Positions 19,813 to 29,393 of a stretch of 64,000 nucleotides of DNA are shown here, in pieces. Origin of the DNA: Thalassomonas sp. M1454 (GTDB lineage: Bacteria > Pseudomonadota > Gammaproteobacteria > Enterobacterales > Alteromonadaceae); assembly GCF_007097525.1 (NCBI RefSeq), contig NZ_VKDD01000002.1:1149994-1213993 (forward strand), given 5' to 3'. The position numbers were made by a program, and so were the translations under genes. A model generated the notes under the pieces. It searched no databases. It saw nothing but the letters and a program-made list of their open reading frames with translations, and was not told the DNA's origin. Positions within the stretch are counted from its first letter, which is position 1; each line of letters starts with the position of its first letter.

Positions 19813-20094
19813 GGGTGAGTACACCTATTATTTATTCAATGAATTTAGCCGTTTAAAACCACTAAATATAAAATTATTAAACTCTGATTTAGTCACAATG
19901 CTAAGCTTGCTTAATCAGGTCATTGCTTGTTTTATAATGACCGCTAATTTAAACATATTTTTAACTAAGACACGTAGTAAAAACTGGTCTGTTTTGTTTG
20001 ATTTTAGCTTATTTTAGGCTAACTATACCAATTACTATAGCCAATTGGCTACAAATCAGTTTTAACCGTCTAATTTTTAAGCACATAAATGTAC

Positions 20095-20877
20095 TTATAA
20101 AAACAAACCGCCCTCATTATTTTTAGGTAAGCCAAAATGCTCTGGGTAATCCACATCAATAAAATATAAACCTGCTGATGGCGCAGTAATACCGGCTTTA
20201 CAACGGTTTTTCATGGCAAGAACTTCACCTACCCAATCGACACTTTCAAGTTTACGCCCTACTCGCATTAAAGTACCTGCGATATTGCGTACCATATGCT
20301 GTAAAAAGGCATTGGCTTTAATATCAATAATGACATAATCGCCTTTGCGCGAAACGTTACAAAAATGAATGGTTCTTATTGGCGAATTGGCTTGGCAATG
20401 CACCGTACGCAGTGAGGTAAAATCATGCTCGCCAACTAACTGTTGAGCGGCCTGATGCATTAAATCAGCATCTAAAGGAAAGTGGCAATGACTTAAGCCT
20501 TTATTCATTATGGCAGGACGTAATGGCTTGTTGTAAATAATATAACGGTATTGTCTGGCCGTAGCGCTAAAGCGCGCATGAAAGTCTTCACTTACAGAGC
20601 GACTCCACTTTACTGCAATATCTTTAGGTAAGTTAGTATTCATCCCTAACTCCCATGCAGCCTGACCGCGATCTACGGGTGAATCAAAGTGGATCACTTG
20701 ATTAAAGCCATGCACACCAGTATCTGTTCGACCCGCACAAACAACTTCGGTTGGTTGATTAACAATTTTTGATAAGGCTTTTTCTACTTCTTGTTGTACG
20801 CTATTAACGTGGTTCTGGCGCTGCCAGCCACAATAATTAGTACCATCGTATTCAATGCCTAATGCAAATCTCATCAT
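20095..20877 (-). CDS. truA: tRNA pseudouridine(38-40) synthase
   Basis: A 260-aa TruA that converts U38-U40 of tRNA anticodon arms to pseudouridine. The catalytic Asp lies in [11 protein letters not shown] (about residue 52). Other conserved parts are [14 protein letters not shown] and the C-terminal [15 protein letters not shown]. The gene opens with two Met codons; AAGG is 5 nt before the second, so the protein may start at the second. It lies between fimV and accD, as in Pseudomonas and Vibrio relatives. Confidence 0.96.
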   Translation of the reverse strand: MMRFALGIEYDGTNYCGWQRQNHVNSVQQEVEKALSKIVNQPTEVVCAGRTDTGVHGFNQVIHFDSPVDRGQAAWELGMNTNLPKDIAVKWSRSVSEDFHARFSATARQYRYIIYNKPLRPAIMNKGLSHCHFPLDADLMHQAAQQLVGEHDFTSLRTVHCQANSPIRTIHFCNVSRKGDYVIIDIKANAFLQHMVRNIAGTLMRVGRKLESVDWVGEVLAMKNRCKAGITAPSAGLYFIDVDYPEHFGLPKNNEGGLFL

Positions 20878-21003
20878 AACCTTGTTTCATCTCAATAGTT
20901 GCAGTAATAATCTGTTAATGGCGCGCATTATCTTATATTTGCTTGCGACTTACAAACCTGAATGTTTTATAGCAACGCCATTAGGTGTTATCACTTGGCA
21001 GGC

Positions 21004-21032
21004 AAAAAAATACCGGCTTGTGGCCGGTATTT
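21004..21032 (-). terminator. Terminator of fimV
   Basis: On the minus strand AAATACCGGCC, a short loop, GCCGGTATT and a T run, about 30 nt past the fimV stop. Confidence 0.85.
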
Positions 21033-21063
21033 AATAACTTGTGCTAGCTAGTTAAGCATAACG

Positions 21064-23070
21064 CTAATCGTGCAATGAATATAGCAAGGTTTGCGCTTGT
21101 TGTTGCTGTGATGAACTACCAAGTTTCATTACTGTTTTTAAAATAACAGCGGCATTATCTAAATCACCAATTTCAATATAAACCTGGGCTAAATCAAGTT
21201 TGGCATTAACACCATTTTTATCGTCATCAACATCAACGTGTTTTACATCTTGAGCAAATTCTGGAAACTCATCAAGTCCAACATCGATTTTGTCACCATC
21301 GTAAACTTCTTCTTCGACAACCGCTTCAACTTCTTCACTTTCTTCTATCAGTTGCTCAATGGCGATATAATCTTGTTCTGCTTGCGAGCTCTGCTTATTA
21401 GGTTTTACCTCTGTAGCAGGTTGCATTTTTACTACATTACTTGCCGGTGTGATAACTACGTCATTAGTTTGGGCAGATATTTCTTCAAGTAACTTATCAA
21501 ACTCTACATCATCAAAATCATTGATTTCGTTAACTTTAGCTGGCTTAGGCTCTGTTGATTCAGGTTTGCTATTACCTGTAATGCTTGAGCGCAATTGTGC
21601 CGGCTTGGTATCTTCATCAAGCATACCGTTAATGATTTCATCTATATCTAAATCATTATCATTTGGTAATTCGACTTCATTAATACTTGGCTGTTTTTTT
21701 TGCGGCGTATCATTTACTAAGCTATTAAGTAGGTCTTCATCGGTAAGTAATTGTTCATCATTACCTTGCTCACTGGCTAAATCTATTTTTGAAAATGCTG
21801 TTTCAACATGTTCATTTTCTGGTTTTGTTTTAACGTCTTCAACTTTTTCAGCAGATGATTCAGGTTCAGTATTCTTGCTGGTAAAGATGCTACTTTCATT
21901 TTGAACTGCGAATAAACTTAAGTCAGCATCGCTTTTGTCAAAGCTGTCTTGCTCTTTAGCGCTTTCAGTGGTTTTACTTACAACATTGCTTTCTTTCTCA
22001 GTCGCTGCTGTAGTTTTACTTACTTCAGTTTTTGGCTTAGCCGAGTTTTCGCCCGCTAGTGCTTGTTGGTTATTACTCGCAAGTTGCTCACTGCTACGTC
22101 GACGAGAAACCAATACAAATAAAATAATCACTAAAATGGCCAATACGCCAGTAGTTGACCAATATGATATAGGGTTGTTAAGTAAGCCTTCACGTTGTTT
22201 AGCTAAGGCTTGCTGTTGAGCTAAAAGCCTTTGTTCACGTTTTTTTGATTCCGCAAGTAAACGTTTTTGTTCAGCAATTAATGCATCCATTTCACTTTGC
22301 TTTTCAGATGCTTTGGCAACCTCATATTGTAAATAAGATAGTTGGTCATCTACCGCGGTTAAGCTTTCTTTTAATTCTTTGTTTTCTTGAACAATATTAA
22401 GCTCTGACTCAGGTGTTGCGCTTTCATTAGTTGCAGCGACTGTAATTGGCTCAACAGCAACGCTTTCGATAGTGGTACTTGCAGCTTCATTGCTAACTTG
22501 TTCTGTAAGTTCTACAGGTGTGCTTGCCACTGCTTCAGGGCTATCTACACTTGTTACTACGTCGTTATTTGCGGGTTCAGTTTTAACTGCAGCGCTACTG
22601 TTATTTGTACTAGTAACAGTTTTAGATTCTACTTTGCCATTAGCAAGATCATTGGCGGCAATTTCGGTCGATGTTTTATTTTGCTCTCCGTAAGAGTAAG
22701 GCGCTATGGTTCTGATCTCTTCAAGAGTAGGAATACGTAAATATTGCCCTTCAACTAAGGTATTTATGTCGTTGCGCAAGAAAGCATTAGGGTTGGAGGC
22801 AAATAAGGCCATCATAACTTGGAAATTAGTTACGGTTTCATCTGGGCGGTGAGCCACCGCTATCTTCCAAAGGGTATCGCTTTTTAAAATCGGTCCATAA
22901 CTGTTTTTGTTATCATCAACAAAAACTGCTGAGTTATTTTGTGGATTTGAATTATCTAGCGTAGAGGTTTGTGCTTGCGCATAAAGCGGGGAGCTTAATA
23001 AAACAGTACTACTAACGAGTAGACTGGCACAAGTACTTATTATTTTTATAGACGTCTTGTTAGATGCCAT
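21064..23070 (-). CDS. fimV: FimV-like LysM/peptidoglycan-binding hub protein
   Basis: 668 aa. An N-terminal signal peptide is followed by a LysM-like segment (about residues 58-115, SDTLWKIAVAHRPDE), a coiled coil (about 225-300) and one membrane helix (about 303-322, YWSTTGVLAILVIILFVLVS). A very acidic, low-complexity cytoplasmic stretch follows. The C-terminal TPR-like FimV domain (about 620-660) includes KLDLAQVYIEIGD. FimV homologues (HubP in Vibrio) organise cell poles and type IV pili. The gene sits between asd and truA, its usual place. Shorter than Pseudomonas FimV, it has lost part of the variable acidic region. Confidence 0.9.
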   Translation of the reverse strand: MASNKTSIKIISTCASLLVSSTVLLSSPLYAQAQTSTLDNSNPQNNSAVFVDDNKNSYGPILKSDTLWKIAVAHRPDETVTNFQVMMALFASNPNAFLRNDINTLVEGQYLRIPTLEEIRTIAPYSYGEQNKTSTEIAANDLANGKVESKTVTSTNNSSAAVKTEPANNDVVTSVDSPEAVASTPVELTEQVSNEAASTTIESVAVEPITVAATNESATPESELNIVQENKELKESLTAVDDQLSYLQYEVAKASEKQSEMDALIAEQKRLLAESKKREQRLLAQQQALAKQREGLLNNPISYWSTTGVLAILVIILFVLVSRRRSSEQLASNNQQALAGENSAKPKTEVSKTTAATEKESNVVSKTTESAKEQDSFDKSDADLSLFAVQNESSIFTSKNTEPESSAEKVEDVKTKPENEHVETAFSKIDLASEQGNDEQLLTDEDLLNSLVNDTPQKKQPSINEVELPNDNDLDIDEIINGMLDEDTKPAQLRSSITGNSKPESTEPKPAKVNEINDFDDVEFDKLLEEISAQTNDVVITPASNVVKMQPATEVKPNKQSSQAEQDYIAIEQLIEESEEVEAVVEEEVYDGDKIDVGLDEFPEFAQDVKHVDVDDDKNGVNAKLDLAQVYIEIGDLDNAAVILKTVMKLGSSSQQQQAQTLLYSLHD

Positions 23071-23240
23071 GAATCAATTCCTTTATTTGTAAGCATGGGC
23101 TGTACAACGTTAGATAAACGATCCGCCTGCAACACCCTAAATGATGACCACATCAGGTAAATCGTTTGTTAATTTTTATTTTAACTATGATATACCCGCA
23201 AGCACTAAAGATGCAAGCTTGCGCTCTATTTGTAGATACT

Positions 23241-23301
23241 AAAAAACCAGAGATTAAACCAATACTATCAAAATATAGAGCTAGGTTTAATTTCTGGCTT
23301 T
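23241..23301 (-). terminator. Probable terminator of asd
   Basis: On the minus strand AGCCAGAAATTAAACC pairs with GGTTTAATCTCTGGTT across a 20-25 nt loop and ends in a T run, just after the asd stop. Confidence 0.6.
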
Positions 23302-23327
23302 AAAATTACAGCTGTATTGCTTAGCTA

Positions 23328-24344
23328 TTAAAAGTAATCTTTAACTAATAACTCGGCAATTTGTACACTGTTCGTTGCTGCGCCTTTACGTACGTTATCA
23401 GCAACAATCCACATGTTAATGCCATTAACATGAGAAATATCTTCGCGAATACGGCCAATAAACACTTCATCTTTACCGCTAGCATCGCTTACTTGTGTAG
23501 GGAAATCTTCATCGTTGTTGGCAACAACTACACCTGGTGCATTAGCAAGAATTTCTTTTACTTGCTCAGCTGATGTTTGTTGAGTAGTTTCAATGTGCAG
23601 CGCTTCACCATGGCCATAAAAAGCAGGTACACGAACTGCAGTAGGATTAACTAAAACAGATTCATCACCTAAAATCTTTTTAGTTTCCCATACCATTTTC
23701 ATTTCTTCTTTGGTGTAACCATTTTCCATAAACACATCGATTTGTGGAATTGAGTTAAACGCGATTTGACGTGAGAACGCTTCTACTTTAACCGGTTTAC
23801 CTGACAGTAAATCAGCACATTGCTTTGCTAACTCTTCAATTGCTTCTTTACCCGCGCCAGAAACTGATTGATATGTGCTCACGTTGATACGTTCAATACC
23901 TACAGCATCATAAATTGGTTTTAATGCAACCATCATCTGAATTGTTGAACAATTCGGGTTGGCAATAATATTGCGGTTACGAAAATCAGCTAATGCTTGC
24001 GGGTTAACTTCTGGTACAACTAATGGGATTTCTGGATCGTAGCGGTACTCTGAAGTGTTATCAATAACCACACAACCAGCTTCAGCTGCAATTGGAGCAA
24101 ATTTAGCTGAAGTTGCACCACCGGCTGAAAAGAAAGCAATTTGGGCTTGTGAGAAATCAAATGTATCAGCATCAATTACTTCAATGCTTTTACCGTCAAA
24201 TTCAATTACTTCACCAGCACTGCGGCTACTCGCTAATGGGTAAAGGTTATTTACAGGGAACTTTCGCTCTTCTAAAATTTCCATCATGTGCTTGCCAACA
24301 AGGCCGGTTGCACCTAATACTACTACATCAAATTTTTGTGCCAT
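23328..24344 (-). CDS. asd: Aspartate-semialdehyde dehydrogenase
   Basis: A 338-aa enzyme of the aspartate pathway (Lys, Met, Thr and diaminopimelate), reducing aspartyl phosphate with NADPH. The nucleotide loop VVLGATGLVGK opens the protein. The catalytic Cys is in NPNCSTIQM (about residue 130), followed by SVSGAGKEAIEEL. It closely matches the Vibrio ASADH2 type. I start at MAQKFDVV; an ATG four codons earlier abuts the pdxB stop and could couple the two. It occupies the slot where E. coli carries usg. Confidence 0.93.
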   Translation of the reverse strand: MAQKFDVVVLGATGLVGKHMMEILEERKFPVNNLYPLASSRSAGEVIEFDGKSIEVIDADTFDFSQAQIAFFSAGGATSAKFAPIAAEAGCVVIDNTSEYRYDPEIPLVVPEVNPQALADFRNRNIIANPNCSTIQMMVALKPIYDAVGIERINVSTYQSVSGAGKEAIEELAKQCADLLSGKPVKVEAFSRQIAFNSIPQIDVFMENGYTKEEMKMVWETKKILGDESVLVNPTAVRVPAFYGHGEALHIETTQQTSAEQVKEILANAPGVVVANNDEDFPTQVSDASGKDEVFIGRIREDISHVNGINMWIVADNVRKGAATNSVQIAELLVKDYF

Positions 24345-24356
24345 GATCTCACTCAT

Positions 24357-25478
24357 TTACTTTGTCAGGTTGAATCCAAGATTTTTTATTATTGCTAAAC
24401 AGTTTTTTTGCTCAGAGCCTAATACTAGCGCACTAAACTCCCTTCTAACAGGGTAATTTTTACGTAAATAGTCAAAACCGTGTTTACTAAGTTGCTCGCG
24501 AAATATTTTATCGTCGCGGCGCACATCATACACTTGAAAAACGCGTGCTCTAATATGCTCAACTCGCTGGTTACTTTGCTCAGTTATTTCACTAAAATCA
24601 GCTTGTGGTAAAAACTGAGCAAGCTGATGTTTAGCCGGTGTTTTAACTAATTTAGATAATGCCAAATAAAGCATTTCTGTGCCACGTGCTTTTCCTTCTA
24701 AGCTATAACCAGCAATATGGGCGGAGGTTATTTGGCAATATGGGATAAGCTCGAGTAAAACATTTGGTTCATTTTCCCAAACATCAAGGACTAAATGCGG
24801 CCCCTGCTTAGCTTGCTTTAAGCTAAGTAGTGCTTGATTATCAACTACTTCACCGCGACATGCGTTAATTAATATTTGCTCTGTTGCTAATGCCTGTAAA
24901 CGCTCTTCATTAAGTAAGTGAAAAGTAGGATATTCACCAGTTTTAGTTAATGGCACATGTAAAGACACGATATCGCAAGCGAGTACTTGCTCTAACGAGC
25001 TAAATTTTCGGCTATCGCCGGCACTCTCAAGGAAAGGGTCATGCATTAAGTAAGAAATATTAAGCGCATCAAGTTTTTCAGCTAAACGCGTCCCAGTATT
25101 ACCACCACCAACGATACCAACAGTTTTATCAAAATAATTAAATGATAGGCGCTCTGACATCACCATAATGGCACTTAAAACATATTCACCAACCGATACA
25201 GCATTACAACCTGGTGCGTTGGTAAATTCGATATTACGACTGGCTAAGTAATCTTTGTCAATATGGTCAAAGCCGATTGTTGCTGTGCCCACAAACTTAA
25301 TACGTGTATTTTGACTTAATAGTTGCTCATTTACTTTGGTTATTGAACGTACTAATAAAACATCGGCATCTTTAACTTGCTCTGGTGTTAAGTCACGTCC
25401 TGAGAAAGCAGTGAGATTGCCAAAATCGCCAAAGAACTCTTTTGCGTATGGGATGTTTTCATCGTAAAAAATATTCAT
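24357..25478 (-). CDS. pdxB: Erythronate-4-phosphate dehydrogenase
   Basis: 373 aa from MNIFYDENIPYAKEFF, the family start; an upstream in-frame extension of 25 codons runs through leader repeats and is rejected. It is an NAD-dependent D-2-hydroxyacid dehydrogenase of the DXP-dependent pyridoxal phosphate pathway. Visible are VGIVGGGNTGTRLA (Rossmann loop), NACRGEVVDNQALL (catalytic Arg), and HIAGYSLEGKARGTEML (catalytic His). The PdxB-specific C-terminal dimer domain follows. It lies between fabB and asd and shares a stop/start junction with asd. Confidence 0.95.
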   Translation of the reverse strand: MNIFYDENIPYAKEFFGDFGNLTAFSGRDLTPEQVKDADVLLVRSITKVNEQLLSQNTRIKFVGTATIGFDHIDKDYLASRNIEFTNAPGCNAVSVGEYVLSAIMVMSERLSFNYFDKTVGIVGGGNTGTRLAEKLDALNISYLMHDPFLESAGDSRKFSSLEQVLACDIVSLHVPLTKTGEYPTFHLLNEERLQALATEQILINACRGEVVDNQALLSLKQAKQGPHLVLDVWENEPNVLLELIPYCQITSAHIAGYSLEGKARGTEMLYLALSKLVKTPAKHQLAQFLPQADFSEITEQSNQRVEHIRARVFQVYDVRRDDKIFREQLSKHGFDYLRKNYPVRREFSALVLGSEQKNCLAIIKNLGFNLTK

Positions 25479-25493
25479 CTTTATACCAATAAC

Positions 25494-25578
25494 GTCCGAA
25501 TAAATTCGGACCTGCCGATTTCGTTGGTGCGAAATTTTTCGCACGTTAATCATCGGAATTTTCGCACGTTAATCGTCG
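25494..25578. repeat. Hairpins and direct repeat in the pdxB leader
   Basis: Perfect palindromes GTCCGAA-TAAA-TTCGGAC (25494-25511) and GTGCGAAA-TT-TTTCGCAC (25527-25544) are followed by two copies of TTTCGCACGTTAATC, 23 bp apart (25537 and 25560). It lies between fabB and pdxB, in the presumed pdxB 5' leader. It may be dispersed repeat debris or a leader control element. Confidence 0.75.
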
Positions 25579-25587
25579 AAAATAACG

Positions 25588-25615
25588 AAAAAGGGCCGGG
25601 ATAAACCCAGCCCCC
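25588..25615 (-). terminator. Terminator of fabB
   Basis: On the minus strand GGGCTGGG, TTTAT, CCCGGCCC then TTTTT, about 25 nt past the fabB stop. Confidence 0.8.
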
Positions 25616-25635
25616 TATACGTAATAAATTAAATA

Positions 25636-26847
25636 TTATTTATATTTAGCCATTACTAATGTTGCGTTTGTACCACCAAAACCGAAGCTGTTAGACATAG
25701 CTAAGTTAATTTCAGCATCAATTTTCTCAGTAATGATGTTTAAACCTTGAGCTTTCTCATCTAATTCATCAACGTTAATCGAAGGAGCAACAAAGTTATT
25801 TTCCATCATTAACATAGTGTAAATTGCTTCGTGTACACCAGCTGCACCTAGTGCATGGCCTGACATAGCTTTAGTTGCAGAGATCATTGGTGAATCGTGA
25901 CCAAATACTTCTTGGATAGCACCAAGTTCTTTAACATCACCAACAGGAGTTGAAGTACCGTGAGTGTTTAAGTAATCAACTTTACCTTCAACACCATGCA
26001 TAGCTTGTTGCATACAACGAACCGCACCTTCACCACTTGGAGCAACCATATCGTAGCCATCTGAAGTTGCGCCGTAACCAACGATTTCAGCATAAATGTG
26101 TGCGCCACGAGCAAGAGCATGTTCTAGTTCTTCAACTACAACCATACCGCCACCACCAGAGATAACAAAACCGTCACGGTTTGCATCGTATGTGCGTGAA
26201 GCAAGTTCAGGAGTGTCATTATATTTAGTTGATAATGCGCCCATACCGTCAAACATCATAGCTAATGAGTAATCTACTTCTTCACCGCCGCCAGCAAAAA
26301 CGATATCTTGCTTGCCTAATTGAATTAATTCAGCAGCGTGACCAATACAGTGAGCAGAAGTTGCACAAGCTGAACTGATTGAATAGTTAACACCTAAAAT
26401 TTTAAATGGTGTTGCTAAACATGCAGAACAAGTACTAGACATAGTCTTAGGTACCGCATAAGGACCTACACGGCGAATACCTTTATTACGTAAAGTATCT
26501 GATGAACTGATAACGTTCATTGATGATGCGCCGCCAGAACCAGCAACTAAACCAGTACGTACGTTTGACACTTGCTCATCTGTTAATTTTGCATCAGCAA
26601 TAGCTTCTTCCATCGCGATATAAGCATAACCTGCCGCATCGCCCATAAAACGCATAACTTTACGATCAATGTGCTCGCTTGGGGTAATGTTTGGTTGACC
26701 CCAAACATGGCTTTTTAAGCCATTTTCTTCAAAACTTTCAGAGCGAGTAATGCCTGAACGACCATTTTGTAAAGCATCTAGTACTTCATTTGCATTGTTA
26801 CCAATAGAAGAAACAATACCTAGACCTGTAATAACTACACGTTTCAT
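25636..26847 (-). CDS. fabB: Beta-ketoacyl-ACP synthase I
   Basis: A 403-aa condensing enzyme that elongates acyl-ACPs and is required for unsaturated fatty acid synthesis. The catalytic triad is visible: Cys in [12 protein letters not shown] (about 163), His in [11 protein letters not shown] (about 298) and His in [10 protein letters not shown] (about 333). The upstream DNA contains FadR-like and FabR-like operators, matching E. coli control of this gene. mnmC is divergent, the E. coli arrangement. Complete and typical. Confidence 0.97.
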   Translation of the reverse strand: MKRVVITGLGIVSSIGNNANEVLDALQNGRSGITRSESFEENGLKSHVWGQPNITPSEHIDRKVMRFMGDAAGYAYIAMEEAIADAKLTDEQVSNVRTGLVAGSGGASSMNVISSSDTLRNKGIRRVGPYAVPKTMSSTCSACLATPFKILGVNYSISSACATSAHCIGHAAELIQLGKQDIVFAGGGEEVDYSLAMMFDGMGALSTKYNDTPELASRTYDANRDGFVISGGGGMVVVEELEHALARGAHIYAEIVGYGATSDGYDMVAPSGEGAVRCMQQAMHGVEGKVDYLNTHGTSTPVGDVKELGAIQEVFGHDSPMISATKAMSGHALGAAGVHEAIYTMLMMENNFVAPSINVDELDEKAQGLNIITEKIDAEINLAMSNSFGFGGTNATLVMAKYK

Positions 26848-26886
26848 ATTTTTATAACCATCATTAAAGTTTGTTTAATTGCGCGT

Positions 26887-26892
26887 ATCATA
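26887..26892 (-). promoter_or_regulatory. Probable -10 of the fabB promoter
   Basis: Minus-strand TATGAT with no good -35 hexamer at 16-17 bp; the FadR-like operator occupies that position, as expected for an activator-dependent promoter. Confidence 0.45.
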
Positions 26893-26908
26893 CTACGTTT
26901 TAGACCAA

Positions 26909-26925
26909 ATCTGGTCTGTCCAGTG
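26909..26925. promoter_or_regulatory. FadR-like operator at fabB
   Basis: ATCTGGTCTGTCCAGTG matches the enterobacterial FadR consensus (ANCTGGTCNGACCNGNT) at nearly every defined base. It overlaps the fabB -35 region, where FadR activates in E. coli. No fadR gene is in the window. Confidence 0.65.
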
Positions 26926-26939
26926 TACACTTGTACGCT
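26922..26939. promoter_or_regulatory. FabR-like operator at fabB
   Basis: AGTGTACACTTGTACGCT is an almost perfect 18-bp palindrome (AGYGTACA/TGTACRCT) that resembles FabR sites at fabA and fabB. It overlaps the FadR-like site by four bases. The assignment rests on similarity and position. Confidence 0.55.
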
Positions 26940-27021
26940 GTTTTATAAAAACAGTGACTAGCTTCCTACGCTTTATGGGGGTAAAATTTACTATAACTAC
27001 CATAACAAATCCAGAGTTAGC

Positions 27022-29091
27022 TTGAGTAAACAATTGATAAATACAGCGAAAATAGACTTTCAAGCCGATGGTTCGCCAAGATCAGCAGAATTTAATGATA
27101 TTTATTTCGATCCAAGTACCAGTTGCTCACAAAGCGAACAAGTGTTCATCAATGGAAATAATATTGAAAAGCGTTGGCAACAAATTGCAGAGCAAAATAA
27201 AGACTCGAAAAACCCAGTGAAAGAGTTTGTTATTGCTGAAACTGGTTTTGGTACTGGATTAAATTTTTTACTTACCCTGCAAAAATTTATTGAATTTAAA
27301 AAACAGAGTCAGTCTAACTTAACTCTTAGCTTTATTAGTTGTGAAAAATACCCGCTTAGCCATGAAGATTTAAAACGTTCTCTGGCTTTATGGCCGCAGT
27401 TAGCAGATTTATCAGCCCAGATGTTAACTCAGTATAGTTATCAAGAAAACAGCTGCAAAATGACTTTCGCGAAAGGCGATGTATCACTAACGGTCTATCT
27501 ATCTGATGCTGCGACTGCTTACTCTGCAATTAACTGTGACAATGAGGGCTGTATTGATGCTTGGTATCTTGACGGCTTTGCGCCACAAAAAAATCCTAGC
27601 ATGTGGAGCAATGAGTTATTTAAGCAAATTGCTCGCCTCGCTAAAAAGCGCTCAACCTTAGCAACATTTACTGTCGCCAAATTAGTTAGAGAAGGTTTAG
27701 CGAATGTTGGTTATAAGCTGCAAAAACAAAAAGCTCAATCAATCGATGCAAACAGTGACAATAATCCTCAAACTAATGAATCAGCTAAAAGTGAAACTCT
27801 CGCAGCTGTATTCTTAGGCTTACGTCAAGGCAAAACCCTTAATGGCTTTAAGCGTCGAAATGTTATAAAAACTGAGCGCCCTAAACATGTCACCATCATT
27901 GGTGGTGGCTTAGCATCTGCTTGTAGCGCATTAGCATTAGCTAAAAAAGGCATTCGCGTTAATTTATATTGTAAGGACAGGTCGATTGCCAATGGAGCAT
28001 CAAGTAACGCAGTCGGTGCAATATTTCCATTAATTCATCAGCAACAAGACACTATTAGTTTATTTTATCAACAAGGCTTTGAGCATGCGCTTAAACTCTA
28101 TAAGCAATTGCTAGATGATGGCTATAAATTTAGTCATGGTTTTGATGGCTTGATAGAAGTGGCTTATAAACAGCCTTTAGCTAAACGAGTTGAGTTTTTT
28201 AAACAAAACTCCCCTTGGCCTGCTTCACTTATTCATGGCGTATCAGCACAAGAAGTTGATGAGATTGCCAATATTGCTGTTGGCCACCCAGGTCTACATA
28301 TGCCTAAAGCTGGTTGGGTGTCTCCTCCTGAGCTTGTTAACGCGGTGATGCAAGCAGCAATTGACACCGGCTTTTGTAAAGTAAAAACCAACCGTCATAT
28401 CACTGATATTAAACAACTTGAAAATGGCCACTGGCTACTCACTAGCAATAAAGGCCAAAAAACGGCAAAGCATGTCGTTGTTTGTGCAGGCGCTGATAGT
28501 TTAAATATTGAGGTACTCAAAGACTTACCTCTAAGCCAAGTGCGCGGCCAAGTATCGCAAATGCAAACCAATGAAAAAGTTGCGAACTTAAAAGCTGTGC
28601 TTTGCCATAAAGGTTATTTAACCCCGCAAAGTAATGGCATTCATTGTATTGGCGCTACCTTTGATAAAGGTGACAGTGATATTGCAAGCAGAAGCGAGGA
28701 TGATGAGTATAACCTTACAATGCTAGAGCGTTGTTTAGGTGATATATCTAACTGGACAATTAAAGATGTAAAAGGCAGTAAAGCAAGGCTGCGTTGCTGC
28801 ACACCAGATCATATGCCAATTGTCGGCCAATTACCCAATGTAGAATTACATAAAGAGTATTATCAGCACTTAAGTAAAGATAAGAATTGGCACTTTGAAC
28901 AACCTGCACCTATCTACCCTGGGCTATTTGTACTTACCGGGCTTGGCGCTCGCGGACTTTGCACAGCGCCGTTACTTGCTGATATTTTGGTAAGTGAGTT
29001 GTGTGATGAAGTTTATCCGGTTGATGATGAGATGCTATTCAATCTTGCCGCCAACCGTTTTGTTATTCGCGATTTGATAAAAAGGAAGTAA
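27022..29091 (+). CDS. mnmC: Bifunctional mnm5s2U34 tRNA-modification enzyme MnmC
   Basis: A 689-aa fusion. The N-terminal SAM-dependent methyltransferase (about residues 1-250) has FVIAETGFGTGLNFLL and the DAWYLDGFAPQKNP active region. The C-terminal FAD oxidoreductase (about 285-665) opens with the dinucleotide motif VTIIGGGLASACSALAL. Together they convert cmnm5s2U34 to nm5s2U34 and then mnm5s2U34 in tRNA. The start is TTG. It is divergent from fabB and converges on yfcL, as in E. coli. Confidence 0.96.
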   Translation: MSKQLINTAKIDFQADGSPRSAEFNDIYFDPSTSCSQSEQVFINGNNIEKRWQQIAEQNKDSKNPVKEFVIAETGFGTGLNFLLTLQKFIEFKKQSQSNLTLSFISCEKYPLSHEDLKRSLALWPQLADLSAQMLTQYSYQENSCKMTFAKGDVSLTVYLSDAATAYSAINCDNEGCIDAWYLDGFAPQKNPSMWSNELFKQIARLAKKRSTLATFTVAKLVREGLANVGYKLQKQKAQSIDANSDNNPQTNESAKSETLAAVFLGLRQGKTLNGFKRRNVIKTERPKHVTIIGGGLASACSALALAKKGIRVNLYCKDRSIANGASSNAVGAIFPLIHQQQDTISLFYQQGFEHALKLYKQLLDDGYKFSHGFDGLIEVAYKQPLAKRVEFFKQNSPWPASLIHGVSAQEVDEIANIAVGHPGLHMPKAGWVSPPELVNAVMQAAIDTGFCKVKTNRHITDIKQLENGHWLLTSNKGQKTAKHVVVCAGADSLNIEVLKDLPLSQVRGQVSQMQTNEKVANLKAVLCHKGYLTPQSNGIHCIGATFDKGDSDIASRSEDDEYNLTMLERCLGDISNWTIKDVKGSKARLRCCTPDHMPIVGQLPNVELHKEYYQHLSKDKNWHFEQPAPIYPGLFVLTGLGARGLCTAPLLADILVSELCDEVYPVDDEMLFNLAANRFVIRDLIKRK

Positions 29092-29094
29092 GAG

Positions 29095-29367
29095 CTAGAA
29101 GCTAGTTTTTAAGCTGCTCCAAAAATTATCGACAATCACTTTATCACGTGGCGTTAACTCGCTGCGTGCTGCGTCAAGTTGCGATGTAACAAGATCATAT
29201 AGCTCATTAGTCAGTGCTTGCTGTTCATCACCAAATTCAACCGCAGCAACAACTAAGAAACCGCGAACATAGCTACTGGCAAACAGTAAATCGTCGTCAT
29301 CATGATCAATTAAACTGTCAAAGTATTGGCAAAGATCGGCGACGGTTTTAACATTTTCTAAATTCAT
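29095..29367 (-). CDS. yfcL: YfcL family protein
   Basis: A 90-aa soluble, acidic, mostly helical protein of unknown function. It has the family features DHDDDDLLFASSYVRGFLVV and a C-terminal VDNFWSSL. It follows the kinase-like gene by 26 nt and overlaps no other gene. The mnmC-yfcL-epmC neighbourhood is conserved from E. coli to Alteromonadales and supports the name. Confidence 0.88.
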   Translation of the reverse strand: MNLENVKTVADLCQYFDSLIDHDDDDLLFASSYVRGFLVVAAVEFGDEQQALTNELYDLVTSQLDAARSELTPRDKVIVDNFWSSLKTSF

Positions 29368-29393
29368 TTTATTCTCTATTTAATAATTTTCGA

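Noticed and set aside
21449-22740. Long plus-strand frames opposite fimV
   Set aside because: They are antisense shadows of a low-complexity acidic coding region and read as Ser/Leu-rich noise.
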